Shown in pieces: positions 11,005 through 21,898 of a stretch of 64,000 nucleotides of DNA. The stretch comes from Chamaecyparis obtusa. Its lineage: Eukaryota > Streptophyta > Pinopsida > Cupressales > Cupressaceae. The notes beneath the pieces are model-generated. The model was not told the DNA's origin. It was given only the letters and a program-made list of their open reading frames with translations, and did no database searches. Within the stretch, counting starts at the first letter, position 1, and each line of letters opens with the position of its first letter. Position numbers and translations under genes: made by a program. The stretch lies in the NCBI GenBank assembly GCA_027943335.1, contig BSBK01002161.1, positions 2,270,001-2,334,000 on the forward strand. Direction: 5' to 3'.

Positions 11005-13830
11005 TGGTTTGTTCTTGTGCAAACCCTAGAAGTTGTCTTGCCCTGGCTGCAACTTGTTCTATTTTCAAAGATCTATATGGTTTCATGGCTTGCACCCTTA
11101 GCCTTGTTTAGTTCAGGGTGTCATCAAGATCCAGTCAAAATCGCATGGCCTAATGTGCAAAAACCAATGAGATCCAATCATTTCAAGGTCTGAGGAACTA
11201 GGGTTTATCCATGCAAAGGGTTTTGAAAATTTGTCCGAGTCCAAGAAACCCTAGCTTTGTTATATTTCCTCATGACCTTTTCGGGCCACTTAAGTCCCCT
11301 TTACGCACATGTCTTATTTCATTGTCTGGGCAGGTTAAGCTACTATTTAGAGATTACGTGACCATAGTGTTCGCTAAATCTCCAAGTGCTCAGACAATTA
11401 GTAATTTTATTCAAAAAACAAGCGACTGTAGTGTTCGCATATTCTTGTAATCTTGGTAGCTAAGTTCAAAAGATTCAGTGACTAGGTGAATGGTTAGTTT
11501 TCCCTTCAGTCACATGTACTCCAGATGATCCGGTCAAGTCATGAAACTTTCCAAGATTCAGCAAGGGCCGTAGATGCAGATCATGATCAACGATAGGCAC
11601 GCATTCTCCTAATATGACCCAAGGTTAAGTTTTTATCCAGCGACTTGGAGAATTCCTTTGTTCACATGATCTCCTATTTTAACCTTGGGTCGAGAAAATG
11701 TCTGGCGACTTCGAGTTTTCTTTATTCGCTGATTCTCCGAATGGGCCTCGGTTAAGTTAAAGGTTTACTTCCGGTGGTCAAGTTTTTTATTCAGCAATCT
11801 GGTGAATAAAGGCTTTCGTTTGTTCTCATGATTTAACCAGGGTCAGGCTAAACATCAAGTGATCACAAGAATGCCTTGGTCGCTTAATCTCCAGATCAAA
11901 CCCCAGTTAAGGACAACATTCAACAACTTGGAGATTTCTTTGTTCACTAAATTTCTAGATAAAAAATGAGTTAGGTCATAGGGTTATGAGGTATTTGACT
12001 GATCAATGAGGACCATAAGATGAAGATTGATCAATGGTTATCTCTAGTTCGCCTGATGAAACTATGAGTCAAGAAAAGATTAAGAGATCATGCAAATGCC
12101 TTTGTCACTCAATCTCCAGACTAGACCCAGGTTAAGAAAAATGTTTATCGATCAAGTGAGGTCTTCAGTCGTGTATTCTCTAGGTCAAGGATGAGTTAAG
12201 ATAAAGGACTTGGAGATAGAATATGGACCGTTAATAAAATAGATCTAACAGTGGTCACTTGTTTGCTAGATGGAACCCAGAGTTTAAAGAAAGACTCAAT
12301 GATCACATGAATTCTTCATTCACGTGATCTCCTGATCAGACTAGGGTTGAGGTTTTTATTCTGAGATTAGGAGGTAGCCTTCGGTCGCATGTTCACTGGA
12401 TGACTAAAGGTTAAGGGAGGCTAGCTGAGATTAAGATAAAGGGATTGCATGTCCAAGAAGATCCAATGGTGATCATGATTCTGCAAAGGGAAGATGTGGG
12501 AAAGATAGTGATCATGCTATTGCGATAGCCATCTGATGGAAAGGCTAATAAGAAGGTGGGTCCTTAGTGCTAGGTCGATCCGATGTGCCTGTTCCTGATT
12601 GGTTGTTGGGTAAATGATGTGGCCGGATAATTTAAAGGGCTAAGTGACTGTTATCATTTAATGAAAGTCACCGAATCTACCAGGAAAAGATAAGATCAAT
12701 GGTCCTATTTTAAACATATCTGATTGACCGTTGCCACCAAAATTTGAATTGTTTAAGGGTTTTCTCTAGGTTGAGGACTAGTTATTTAATGCTTGGGCGA
12801 CCGATCTACCTGATTTGATCTTGTCCACTATCACAGTATGGTCCAGAGGTGATGATTGTCTACGAAGGATGTCCATGACATGGAGAAATGGGTGAATCAG
12901 TCACGCCATTTATGATGTAGGTAAAGTGAACAGAGGGCTAAAATGATGCAATTTCCAGTTCCTAATGTACCAGTCAAGATTTTAGCCATAAATGAAGATC
13001 AATTTGAACCCGATTTGCTCCAGATTGCTTGGCATGTCATTTCTGCAATAATTTCTTGATTATCTGGTTGGTAAAGTGGTTGGAACCCTAACCCTATCCT
13101 AGTAATCTATAGCTTATTGCATCCTAATTTTTAGGTATACCAAGATGACTAGTGACTATATATTGTAGCCGATTGTATTTTCAAAGGATGGTGAAATTGA
13201 AAACTAAATAGAGAGAACTTGGAGTTAGGGTTTGGTTCTAACATTTGGTCATTTTTAGTGTATTGATATTGAAATTTTAATGAAGATACACTTGAATTCC
13301 AATTTCATATTTGTGTGTGTCTTCTTGTTTTGATCTTGAATTCTTATATGTTAATGTTACAAAGTAAGTTAATGTATGGTTTAGAAAGTGAATTGTGAGA
13401 TTGTCTTTGAGTTCCTTCCAAAGTCGGGATTAAATCCTTAAAGATAGTTTTAGAGAATTCATGGTTGAATGAGAATTTGATGTCCAAGTGTGGGAGTGAA
13501 AGGATTAATAGGCAAAGCACTTATTCTAGATTTGAGTGTGTTTGAGTTAAATTTTATGTTGAGGTATATTGAATTTGACTCTTTGCCCTAGGATAAGACA
13601 CTGGTATGTTCTCAGGAAGTAGTTATTCATCATTAATCAACATATAAATGATAAAATCTTTAAATCAATTAGTCAAGGACATTAATTTTTAGCATTTTCT
13701 GATTCCTTTAAGAAGTGAATCAAAGGTATACCTGCCTGAGCGTTGCAACTCAAAGTGTAGGAGGATCATTCTCTTGATCCTTGTTAATTGGCCCTTTTTC
13801 TTGTCAGATTTTGAGTGGTGATAGAGTTAG
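11005..13830 (+). repeat. 5' LTR of the Gypsy element
   Basis: About 2.8 kb of non-coding sequence with many degenerate copies of a phrase containing agcgacttggagaattc and ttgttcac (11.6-12.4 kb). The last 600 bases match in layout the end of the LTR at 54.2-54.85 kb. Boundaries are estimated: the left edge follows the SET-gene splice acceptor at 10,979, and the right edge is near the start of the gag leader. No primer binding site was identified with confidence. Confidence 0.55.
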
Positions 13831-14020
13831 TGACATTACTTTGTCAATAAATTTGTAAATCAAAAAGTAGAAAGAAAAGGAACCAACAAAATGGAAACTT
13901 TGGTGGGGAGAGTATAAAGAAAAAGGAATTTTAGCAGATTCTTGTATTTCTCTTGTCTCAATCTATGTTTTTCTGTTAAGTTTCTCAAGGTTTTTTTCTT
14001 AAGATTTCCCATTTAGGTGG

Positions 14021-16790
14021 GTGGTGACTCAAAGGGTTAGAACCAGTGTTTACAAAATACAAACCATGGACAAAAGAAGAAATACTAGGTCTTTTGTCAA
14101 GAAGCATCCAGAGGTTACTCTAGAGGAGTTGCCTAGATTAGGAAAGAAAAGCCGGATTAAAAGAGATGGGGAATCTACTAGTGCCCCTGTAAGAGAACAA
14201 AACAATGCTAGAAATAGGGCACAACATACATCTCTTAATGAGGATGAATCACAGTATAAAATTTCTAAATCCAATAGTGATCTCTCTAGAGATAACTTTT
14301 ATGATACCCCAGAAATATTATTTCAAGATAAAGTCTCACTACCTGTAGATCAGAATGTGCAAGCAAGAGAAAGAGGCTTTGGGCCAAATTTAGATCGAGA
14401 TGAGGACATGTTTAGAAGGAAAACCATGGAGCCAAGATGGGTCCATTTCCCATCTCAAAGTCTCACTGATATGGATGTGTCATCAAGCTATGAAGTTATT
14501 ATGATAGACCTAAATGATTTGGGTGTATTGAGACTATAGTTAGTAGCGCAAGATGCAATATACAAAAGGTTACATAAGGAAAGAGAGGCTGAGACAATGA
14601 ATGCATTAATAGAAAGAGAGTCTCTACTTAGAAAGATTAATGAGCTAAAGGAGAGAAACAAAATGTTTGCTTCTGCTCCTAAATCTTTGCAGCATGAAAT
14701 TTTTGGTGATCTTGATGCTTTGAGAAGTGAGAAGGAACATTTTTTGTAGGACCATGAGTTTGAACAAGAGGGCCCTATGATTAGACAAGTCCAATGTTAT
14801 GCTTCTCTGCCTAAAGAAAGTGAAAATACCAGACCTACTACTGCTATTAATGAAAATGGAAAGCAAAAGATGGTTGGGATTCAAATAAATGAGCCTGTGG
14901 CAAGATATAAAGTCACACCACCTGTCTCAAGTGGAGATACAAAGATGGAGAAGAGAAGGAAGTTAAAAGATGATCTAGATAGGGAATTAGAGAAGGCTAA
15001 AGTTGAAGCCTCTATTTCAGAAACAAGAAGGAATATCTAGTTCTTGAAGGCTTCATCTAGAAACACTCTTGGACCATCTACCACTGAAATAGGTATGCCA
15101 TCTACAACTTCTGATACTGTTCCACTTGGTAATGTTACTACTCATAATCCACTTCCTGCTTCATCTACCAAGTTAAATGTTGATCATAAACAATAGTCAA
15201 ATGTACAAGTAGGCAGAAATATAAATGTAAATGCCAGTTCCAGTGGAAACACTGGTTTAATTTTTCAAAGAAGACCTATGCAATTAGAAGGGTATAAGAA
15301 AATTAGCTTTGATGGAATACCAGGTTACCCAAATGCTTTTCCAGCTGATATAAGAGACAAGATACCTAAATTTTTTGGTAATAATGCCATTAGTTGTGAA
15401 GAAAACCTTAGGTTATTTGTTGATATGCTAAATGACTATGAAATTGAGCATGAGGATGTAGTCATGAAACTATTTGTTTAGTCTTTGGTGGAAGATGCTA
15501 GAGACTGGTTCAAAAGACTCCCTAACCATTGTATTGATACATGGGATGCTTTTGAAAAATGCTTCAAGGAGTAATATGGTGATAAGCCTAATGCCAGTTT
15601 CATGCTAAATGAATTTAACACCATTAGGAAGAATTAGAATGAGTCTGTAGCTGAGTTCAACATGAGATTTCAGAAGGGTATGGATAAGTTGTTTCAAGTT
15701 ATGAGATTAGATGACAATATTTGTCTGACCACATACTTCAATGCCTTTGATGGCAATATGGGATACTTACTAAGAGACAAAGAACCTAGAACTCTCAGGG
15801 ATGCTTTTACAATTGCTGTCAACACTGAGAACAATACAAAAATATCAAGAAAATTGGGTGGGAAAAGAGATGATCCTAAGTTGTTTGGAGACAAAAAAAT
15901 ATAAAAGGGATAATGAAAGAAATGTTGGAAATAAGAAGCAAGAAGAGGACAAGTTGGACAAAGTGTTGAATGCACTGAAGGACTTGAAAGTACCTAGTAA
16001 AAAAAATGATAAGGTTTTTGTTGTAGAAAAGCCTCACTTCACTAATAACTTCAGTAGGCAGAATAGGCTACACAATTATCGTTACAACACCCAATGGAAG
16101 GATGGAAAACCTATTGTCCCTATTGCAAAAGGAAATAATGACAAAGTTATCCCTAATCCTTTACAAAAGGATTCTGTAAATGTCATGGAGGATACACCAT
16201 GGTGTATGGCTTGCCAATCTCCTCATTCTGCAGAACATTGTGTGGTTGCAGAGTCCATATCTGCATACCAAAGTGATGAAGTTGAAGAACTTGATCAAGA
16301 AGAAACTAATGATGATATTGGGTGTAACATGACTACCTCATATTTGGGACATGAAGATGTTTCTGATGTTGATGGAGAAATTGATGTGTGTTTGAAAAGA
16401 CACAATAAGGCATTATTCCCCCAAGAAGTATTTTCTGATGATGAAGACATTGATGAAAAGGCATGTAACATGAATTCTTCCTTAGAGCCAGTGAATTTGA
16501 GAAGAACTTCAAAAGAGGAAATTGATAGGATCACTGTAGAGATGGTAGCCCAAGTGCAGACTAGAAGTATGGCAACAAATGATACTACTGGAAAAGTTGT
16601 AGGGATATTTATAAAAAGTTTTATCATAGAGTCAATGAGTTTATCCTTTAACTCTTTATCTTGTAATTGCCACCTTTTAAGAAAAAAAAACTGTTAGATT
16701 CATAAATGAAGTGAAGCTACCTTTTAATATACTTGAAGAAAGGGATGAAATGAAATTTGATCTAGTACTAAAATCAAAATATGATACCAT
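14021..16790 (+). pseudogene. gag: Gypsy gag, decayed
   Basis: Plus-strand frame segments join into one Gag-like reading. The central retrotransposon-gag domain runs from about 15,290 to 15,830: YKKISFDGIPGYPNAFP, then DARDWFKRLPNHCIDTWDAF, NESVAEFNMRFQKGMDKL and YFNAFDGNMGYLLRDKEPRT. A C-x2-C-P-H-S-A-E-H-C zinc-like motif (CMACQSPHSAEHC) lies near 16,210, followed by an acidic linker. Upstream is a charged N-terminal part (14,021-15,040) with predicted coil. Stops at 15,479 (FV-stop-SL), 15,571 (FKE-stop-YGD) and 15,635 (RKN-stop-NES) fall where the family usually has Gln, so C-to-T change at CAG/CAA is likely. The reading continues in another frame as VRFINEVKLPFNILEERDE before the element ends. 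Confidence 0.8.
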
Positions 16791-19124
16791 GTGCGTATGG
16801 TTGGCCCAAAAATGCGCAAACATTCATCATTAAGTTTTTCATAAAATAGATTATTCCCTATAAAATAATAATGGGATTATTAATTATTGCAAGGGACCGG
16901 ACAAGGGATTAGTACATTACATTATGAGTATATGATTGTATAGTAAAAGAAAGGATCAATCTTTAAAGTACCTAGAAGCTGGGCTACTCTCATGGGAAGT
17001 CCATCTTCAATGTTCACGAGAAATTGATCACAATTCTCTATTATTCTCATACATCTAACACGAGTACATCTAGGAATTTCCTCATTGCCTCCTACATAAA
17101 ATGAATCCAATATTACAAAATGCCCCCTAAAAAAGAATAGTTCAAGTGAAATAAACAAATGATAAATGAGAGAGAGAAAAATGAATCTACTTACCAATAA
17201 TAGGCATTTCCATTGCATCTGTGGCCATGCTACATGTTGCCAACATTATAGGTGGGAGTACCTCTATGGTTTTGATCCTTGTAGCAGGTGACGTAATCAA
17301 CATAGGATCAATAGTAGGTGCTGAAAAATAAGATTGTTAGAGTATAAAAAAACATGGACAACCATGGACAAGATTGTTAGAGCTATTAAAAAAAAATATT
17401 GTTCGAGAAAAACACAAGTGGAGGATAGAACATGCGATCTACTTAAACCACCTAAAGTATCTGTATCTAGGGCATGGTCCTTTAATGTTTTTTGCATCCT
17501 TTCTAAAAATGACACATATGTATTTTAGTTAATGATATAAATAAAAGATTATACTATAAAAACCATTATTGAACTTTTGTTATAATTAAAAACTACATTA
17601 ATACTTACTGTATAAGTCCGAACAAGGTGCACCAACTCATCCTCTATCATTAGTATGTCAGGAGTCTGAGGTTAAATATCTACCAATTGAGTTAACTCTC
17701 TTGAAATTGCATGAAGGACCTTTTGTAGTGCAGCCACAAGATCAACGTCTGACAAAAAATCAATAATGAATGGATCCTTCTCATCCTGTGGCTCCTCATG
17801 GACTACTTGTTCCTTTCCCTTTTTCTAATTAGCACTCATTTGTGACAACAATATTATTAGCACTTTATTTAAAAGTAATCCAAAATAGTAGTGAAGAATA
17901 AAACATAACAAAAAATACACATTAACATTTTTCTTGTATATGCATTTGTACAACAACAATGAGTTTTACCTGTTGGGATGAAGAAGTCCCATGAGAACCA
18001 TCATCACCATGCTATTGTGTGGCTGTTGTGTGGCTGTTGATCCGTACTATAGCCCTATATTTAAAAAAAATCATTGAGACATGTTAAAAAATGTGTTCTT
18101 ATTCTAAGTTATGTTGAATAATATAAAATTATCAGAATGCTTCAATTAAAAGAAGAGATAGTTTTTAAAATTTTAAACAATTTTAAATGGTGTATAGTGC
18201 ATACCACCTCGTCCATGATAGTGGGTTTTTTTTAATCTATGCATTCAAATTGTAATCGATAAGCAGCTCTTCGCCGCTACGTATTGATTTGATCACACAT
18301 ACAAATATGTGATTTCCCTTGCGCGCCTCAAATATGCAATTGGGTTGCTTCTTAGTTGACACAGGTCGTGTACTGTTTATAAAACCTGCAATATTCCCTT
18401 ATGCTTTTGACCTTCTGTCAACATATATAGCAATTGTTTTACTTTGTTCACTAACTTTTTGTTGTATATAATTTGCCGCGAGTGCATATCTACACATACT
18501 TTTTTTATATCTAACAATTTGCATCCAACTACTGTAACCATAACAAGGTCTGGAATACTCCATTAATTCAACAACTTTGTTGTAAGAGATCTTTATGCCA
18601 TCCATGGAAAATAGACCCAAACCATGTAATGAAGATGGTGCTATGCGATATATCCTCTCTCTAACATAAAAATTAGTGTTTATTGAAGGAAGTTCATCGG
18701 GGACCCATTGTTTCTGTAGATGTTTGTACCTAAAGGACACCTAAAAGTCTCCTTTTCTCTCATCATCATAAGAACATGACCCCCTTGAGCAAGGAAAAAT
18801 TCCATGCGTTTATTGAATTTATTTATGATCTTTTGGCCTTGAGTCGATCTCCTTGATTTAGACATACTAAATGTCTCACTTTCTTCTTCCATTCCTACAT
18901 TTTCCTCGCTTGAGGAAGACAAATTAAACAAATACCTATTCGTTGGTACCTGCACTTCATGAAATGAGAGAGATAGGTGGAAATGAAAGAGATATTTTAC
19001 AAATGGTAAAAGACATTAATCTCTATGGGGTGTATTGACTTATACCTGACAATCTATGAGACTGTGTGGGATACTTGACAAAAGATAATAGTTATATAAT
19101 CAGACAAACATAGTTCACTCCATA

Positions 19125-19340
19125 GTTTTTATTACATCTTGTGAAGGACATTATACATTGTTAAAATTATCTATTTATCCTACAATATTTTGAATATCTC
19201 AGCATTGCATATAATTGAACATCTCAGCATTGCATGAGACACCACTATTGTGGCATTTCGTCAAATAGTTCTCGTGCCTTGCCAGTGTTTTTATTACATC
19301 TTGTGAAAGACATTATACATTGTTAAAATTATCTATTTAT
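19125..19340. repeat. Direct repeat in the TNP2-SET intergenic space
   Basis: A segment of about 54 bases beginning GTTTTTATTACATCTTGTGA occurs at 19,125-19,178 and again at 19,287-19,340 with few changes. It lies upstream of the SET gene, in the place where its promoter would be. A shorter repeat, atctcagcattgcat, lies between the copies. Function unknown. Confidence 0.75.
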
Positions 19341-19862
19341 ACTTTCAGAATTAGCTCACTCCATTACAGGGAACAAAGAGAATCCCCTGTGATTTAACAT
19401 CATTGATGTGCAAGGAAATAGGAAACTATCAGAAGCAAATCTCATAAGATAGTATTTAGATTAAATGCATTGATATAAAAAAATACCCCAAAAAATGATA
19501 AAGAAAGGTAATATTCTTAATTACATTACTAATTTGTGCATGTCTAAATACTGGTTTCTTTCAAGTGATTTTATTCTTGTCATGTCCACTAGAAATGAGA
19601 ACAATCTTAACTACTGAGGCTGTTTAAGCATATAGAGATTAAATACACTCTTTTAGAATGAAATTTCTCTTAACAAAAGATCAAAGATATAAGTAGGACA
19701 TATATAAAAAAGGTGAATAAGAGTAGTTAGATATTCATGCTAAAACCAAATATGCCATTAATATGAAACCCTAAGCATATTAGTGGAAAAAGTGCAGATT
19801 TCAACCCAAAATAATCGTTAAAACATGCCAAACATTTGGCATAATTGTACATTTCATTCATG

Positions 19863-20110
19863 TCATTGATATTCTTCTTCATCCATCTCATCATCAAGAT
19901 CATTGTCATCATCGAAGACATCATCACCACCACTATCATCATCATCATCAGTATCATCATCAACATCATTTTCATCCTCCTCATGATCATTGTGATTAGT
20001 AGCAACATCATCATCATCTTCTTCTTCATATTCTTCTTTGACTAACTCTCGGTCAGGATCATCATCTACATCATCTTCCACTTCTTCCTCTTCCTCGGTA
20101 TCTTCTTCTT
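19863..20110 (-). repeat. ATC/GAT trinucleotide tract coding an acidic tail
   Basis: The plus strand is rich in atcatc and cttcttc triplets; the minus strand reads as a run of Asp and Glu, about 80 residues with few interruptions, at the C-terminus of the transposase. The adjacent DUF4216-like part reads SQYEHVFYSEVPHKPGWSFV. The tract may have expanded by replication slippage. Confidence 0.8.
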
Positions 20111-21574
20111 CCATCACATTATACTTTATCGGCCTTCCTCTTGGATCATGTCTAACAACAAATGACCAACCCGGTTTATGTGGAACCTCTGAGTAAAATA
20201 CATGCTCATATTGGCTTGGAAGAACATAGGGCTCTTCCCCAACTAGCTCAAACAACCTTGTATTAATCTTTGGAAATCCATTGTCATGTTCAATAATAGT
20301 TCTATCAGGATCATTTTGATTGAGTCATAGTCTATACCATTTCACAATGAAGATAGCTAATTTGAAGGAATTAAAGTCACAGTCAAGTATATCAACCAAA
20401 ATACCATAGTATCAATTTTGTGACTCTCGAGGATGTAAGTCATTTTTAGATGAAATATTAGTCACCTGGAAGATTGCACTTATCCCAGAATCACAAGTTC
20501 TCTTCGTGTCACCTGGAACATAGCCTTATGGTGTTTCACCTACAATAATGTCAAACATGTATAAATCATTGCATCACGAGTTAAAATTATACAGTTGATT
20601 AACAAATTTATAAGTACCTAGCGATCTCTTAAACCATATGCTAAATCTATTTACTTTTGTGTAACATTGGGATCTCCATTATGATGAGCTTGTATAACCA
20701 ATGAAGACAAGGATTCCCATTTTAATATATGACCATAATGTTGACATCATTCAATCCATACCGTCATCCAATCTTGATTGTTTTCAATAAAAAAATGTAT
20801 TGCATCCCACTCTTTAGCAACTCTACAAAAGTAAATAGATGACTTACAACAGATTTATTTTGAAGATTAAGAAATAATTAACTACAATAACATCTCATAA
20901 TTTATTACCTTTCAGTTTCCTAAATCTAACGTTGCCCACCAAGTACTCCCCTTCAATTTTTTTAATGGAGTCAGGATCCCAAATGTAATCTATATGGGTC
21001 TTTGCTGCAAGATTAGGAAGATATTGAGTAACGTACACCATCATTTAGTATACCATATATCCCTCAACCATAGAACCCTCGAGACATGCTCTTTGTAGTA
21101 CCAAACCTTTCAAAAATTTTAAGTGTCTCTCAACCATCCACATTGACCTAGCCTGTATAGGTGCACAAAATCCAATCTCCTCAACTTGGTGTATGAGGTA
21201 GTGTTCTTGTGCATTGAAAAAAGTTGAAGGTAAACACTTTTTCATTTCACACATTTGTCGACAAATTCTTTTCTTCCAATATTTTATATCTTCTTTATGG
21301 ATTTATTTAGATGACAACCACCTACAAGGGATTCAAGACACAAAAATATATAAATACGAGACTTTACAATATATTACTTGTTTGATATTTGTATCATCAA
21401 AAAATGGAAGCACTTCCATTTAGGACTGGTTTAGCCCTTCGAGTAAGTGGTCTGGGTTCACATCAAGCCCCTTGAATAGGTCTTTGAATGGATCTAGATT
21501 TTTCCCCCTTTTCTACTTCTCTCTCCACTTGTTTCTAGCCTTTTTTTGGCACCTTATCCTGAGAAACTGAGATC

Positions 21575-21692
21575 TTTGACCTCAAGGTCAAGGTCAACCT
21601 TCTAGGTCAAGGTCAACCTTGACCCTAACCTACGTCAAGGTCAACCTCAACTTTGACCTAGGTTAGAGTCGACCTCGACCCTGACCCTAGGT
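21575..21692. repeat. GGTCAAGGTCAACC minisatellite
   Basis: Degenerate tandem copies of GGTCAAGGTCAACCTTGACC-like words, themselves partly palindromic (GGTCAA/TTGACC). It lies in the U3 part of the intronic LTR, upstream of the TATA box, and could hold repeated factor sites. Confidence 0.75.
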
Positions 21693-21891
21693 CCAAAATT
21701 CAAGTTCCTGAGGTTTCAAAATGTCTGGCTTCGAAAAGTTTTATTTCCCGCTTCCAAGTCGGCTGTTTCAGATTTCGAAATGGTAAAGTCTTAAATCATA
21801 TTTAATCTAGGTCCATTTCTAGGGTTTAAAGTTTAAATGAGAATTTAATTCTCCTATGTCAGCCTCTCTAGAAGTTTGTGCCCTAGACTAG

Positions 21892-21898
21892 TATAAAA
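21892..21898 (+). promoter_or_regulatory. TATA box of the intronic LTR
   Basis: TATAAAA in the context ctagtataaaagg, followed about 30 bases later by cttttattttcacatcc. It fits a Pol II promoter of an LTR on the plus strand, opposite to the host TNP2 gene. Confidence 0.55.

Larger units (their letters stand above)
11005..16800 (+). mobile_element. Truncated Gypsy-type retrotransposon (5' LTR plus gag)
   Basis: A long LTR-like sequence (about 11,005-13,830) is followed by a decayed gag region (14,021 to about 16,790). No protease, reverse transcriptase, integrase or 3' LTR follows, so the element is cut off after gag. It sits in an intron of the SET gene, between the exon boundaries 10,978 and 16,972. 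Its LTR resembles the one at 52.2-54.9 kb, notably the shared phrase around TATACCTGCCTGAG/TATACCCGCCTGGG near the LTR end, so both belong to one family. Confidence 0.75.
10450..18955 (-). pseudogene. SET-domain gene inside the CACTA element
   Basis: Intron-rich gene. The first exon (18,955 to about 18,205) encodes a basic N-terminus, then RIYRIAPSSLHGLGLFSMDG (SET N-terminal G-x-G motif), YVDRRSKA-stop, GNIAGFINSTRPVSTKKQPNC (core motif, normally N-IARFINHS-PNC) and SIRSGEELLIDYNLN (normally GEELxxDY). This is a SET lysine methyltransferase fold. It has one frameshift near 18,740, an in-frame TAA at 18,399 where Gln is likely, and a shift at an A run near 18,230. Later exons with GT/AG borders are 17,970-18,054, 17,609-17,824, 17,195-17,320, 16,972-17,091, 10,945-10,978, 10,626-10,695 and 10,450-10,496. 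Phases agree from exon 2 to 3 and from exon 4 to the end, with a stop TAG near 10,482. The C-terminal part is unrecognised. The Gypsy fragment lies in the intron after 16,972. Confidence 0.68.

Noticed and set aside
19845..20045. Plus-strand Ile-rich frame
   Set aside because: It is the opposite strand of the acidic tail of TNP2; composition is explained by the ATC triplet tract.
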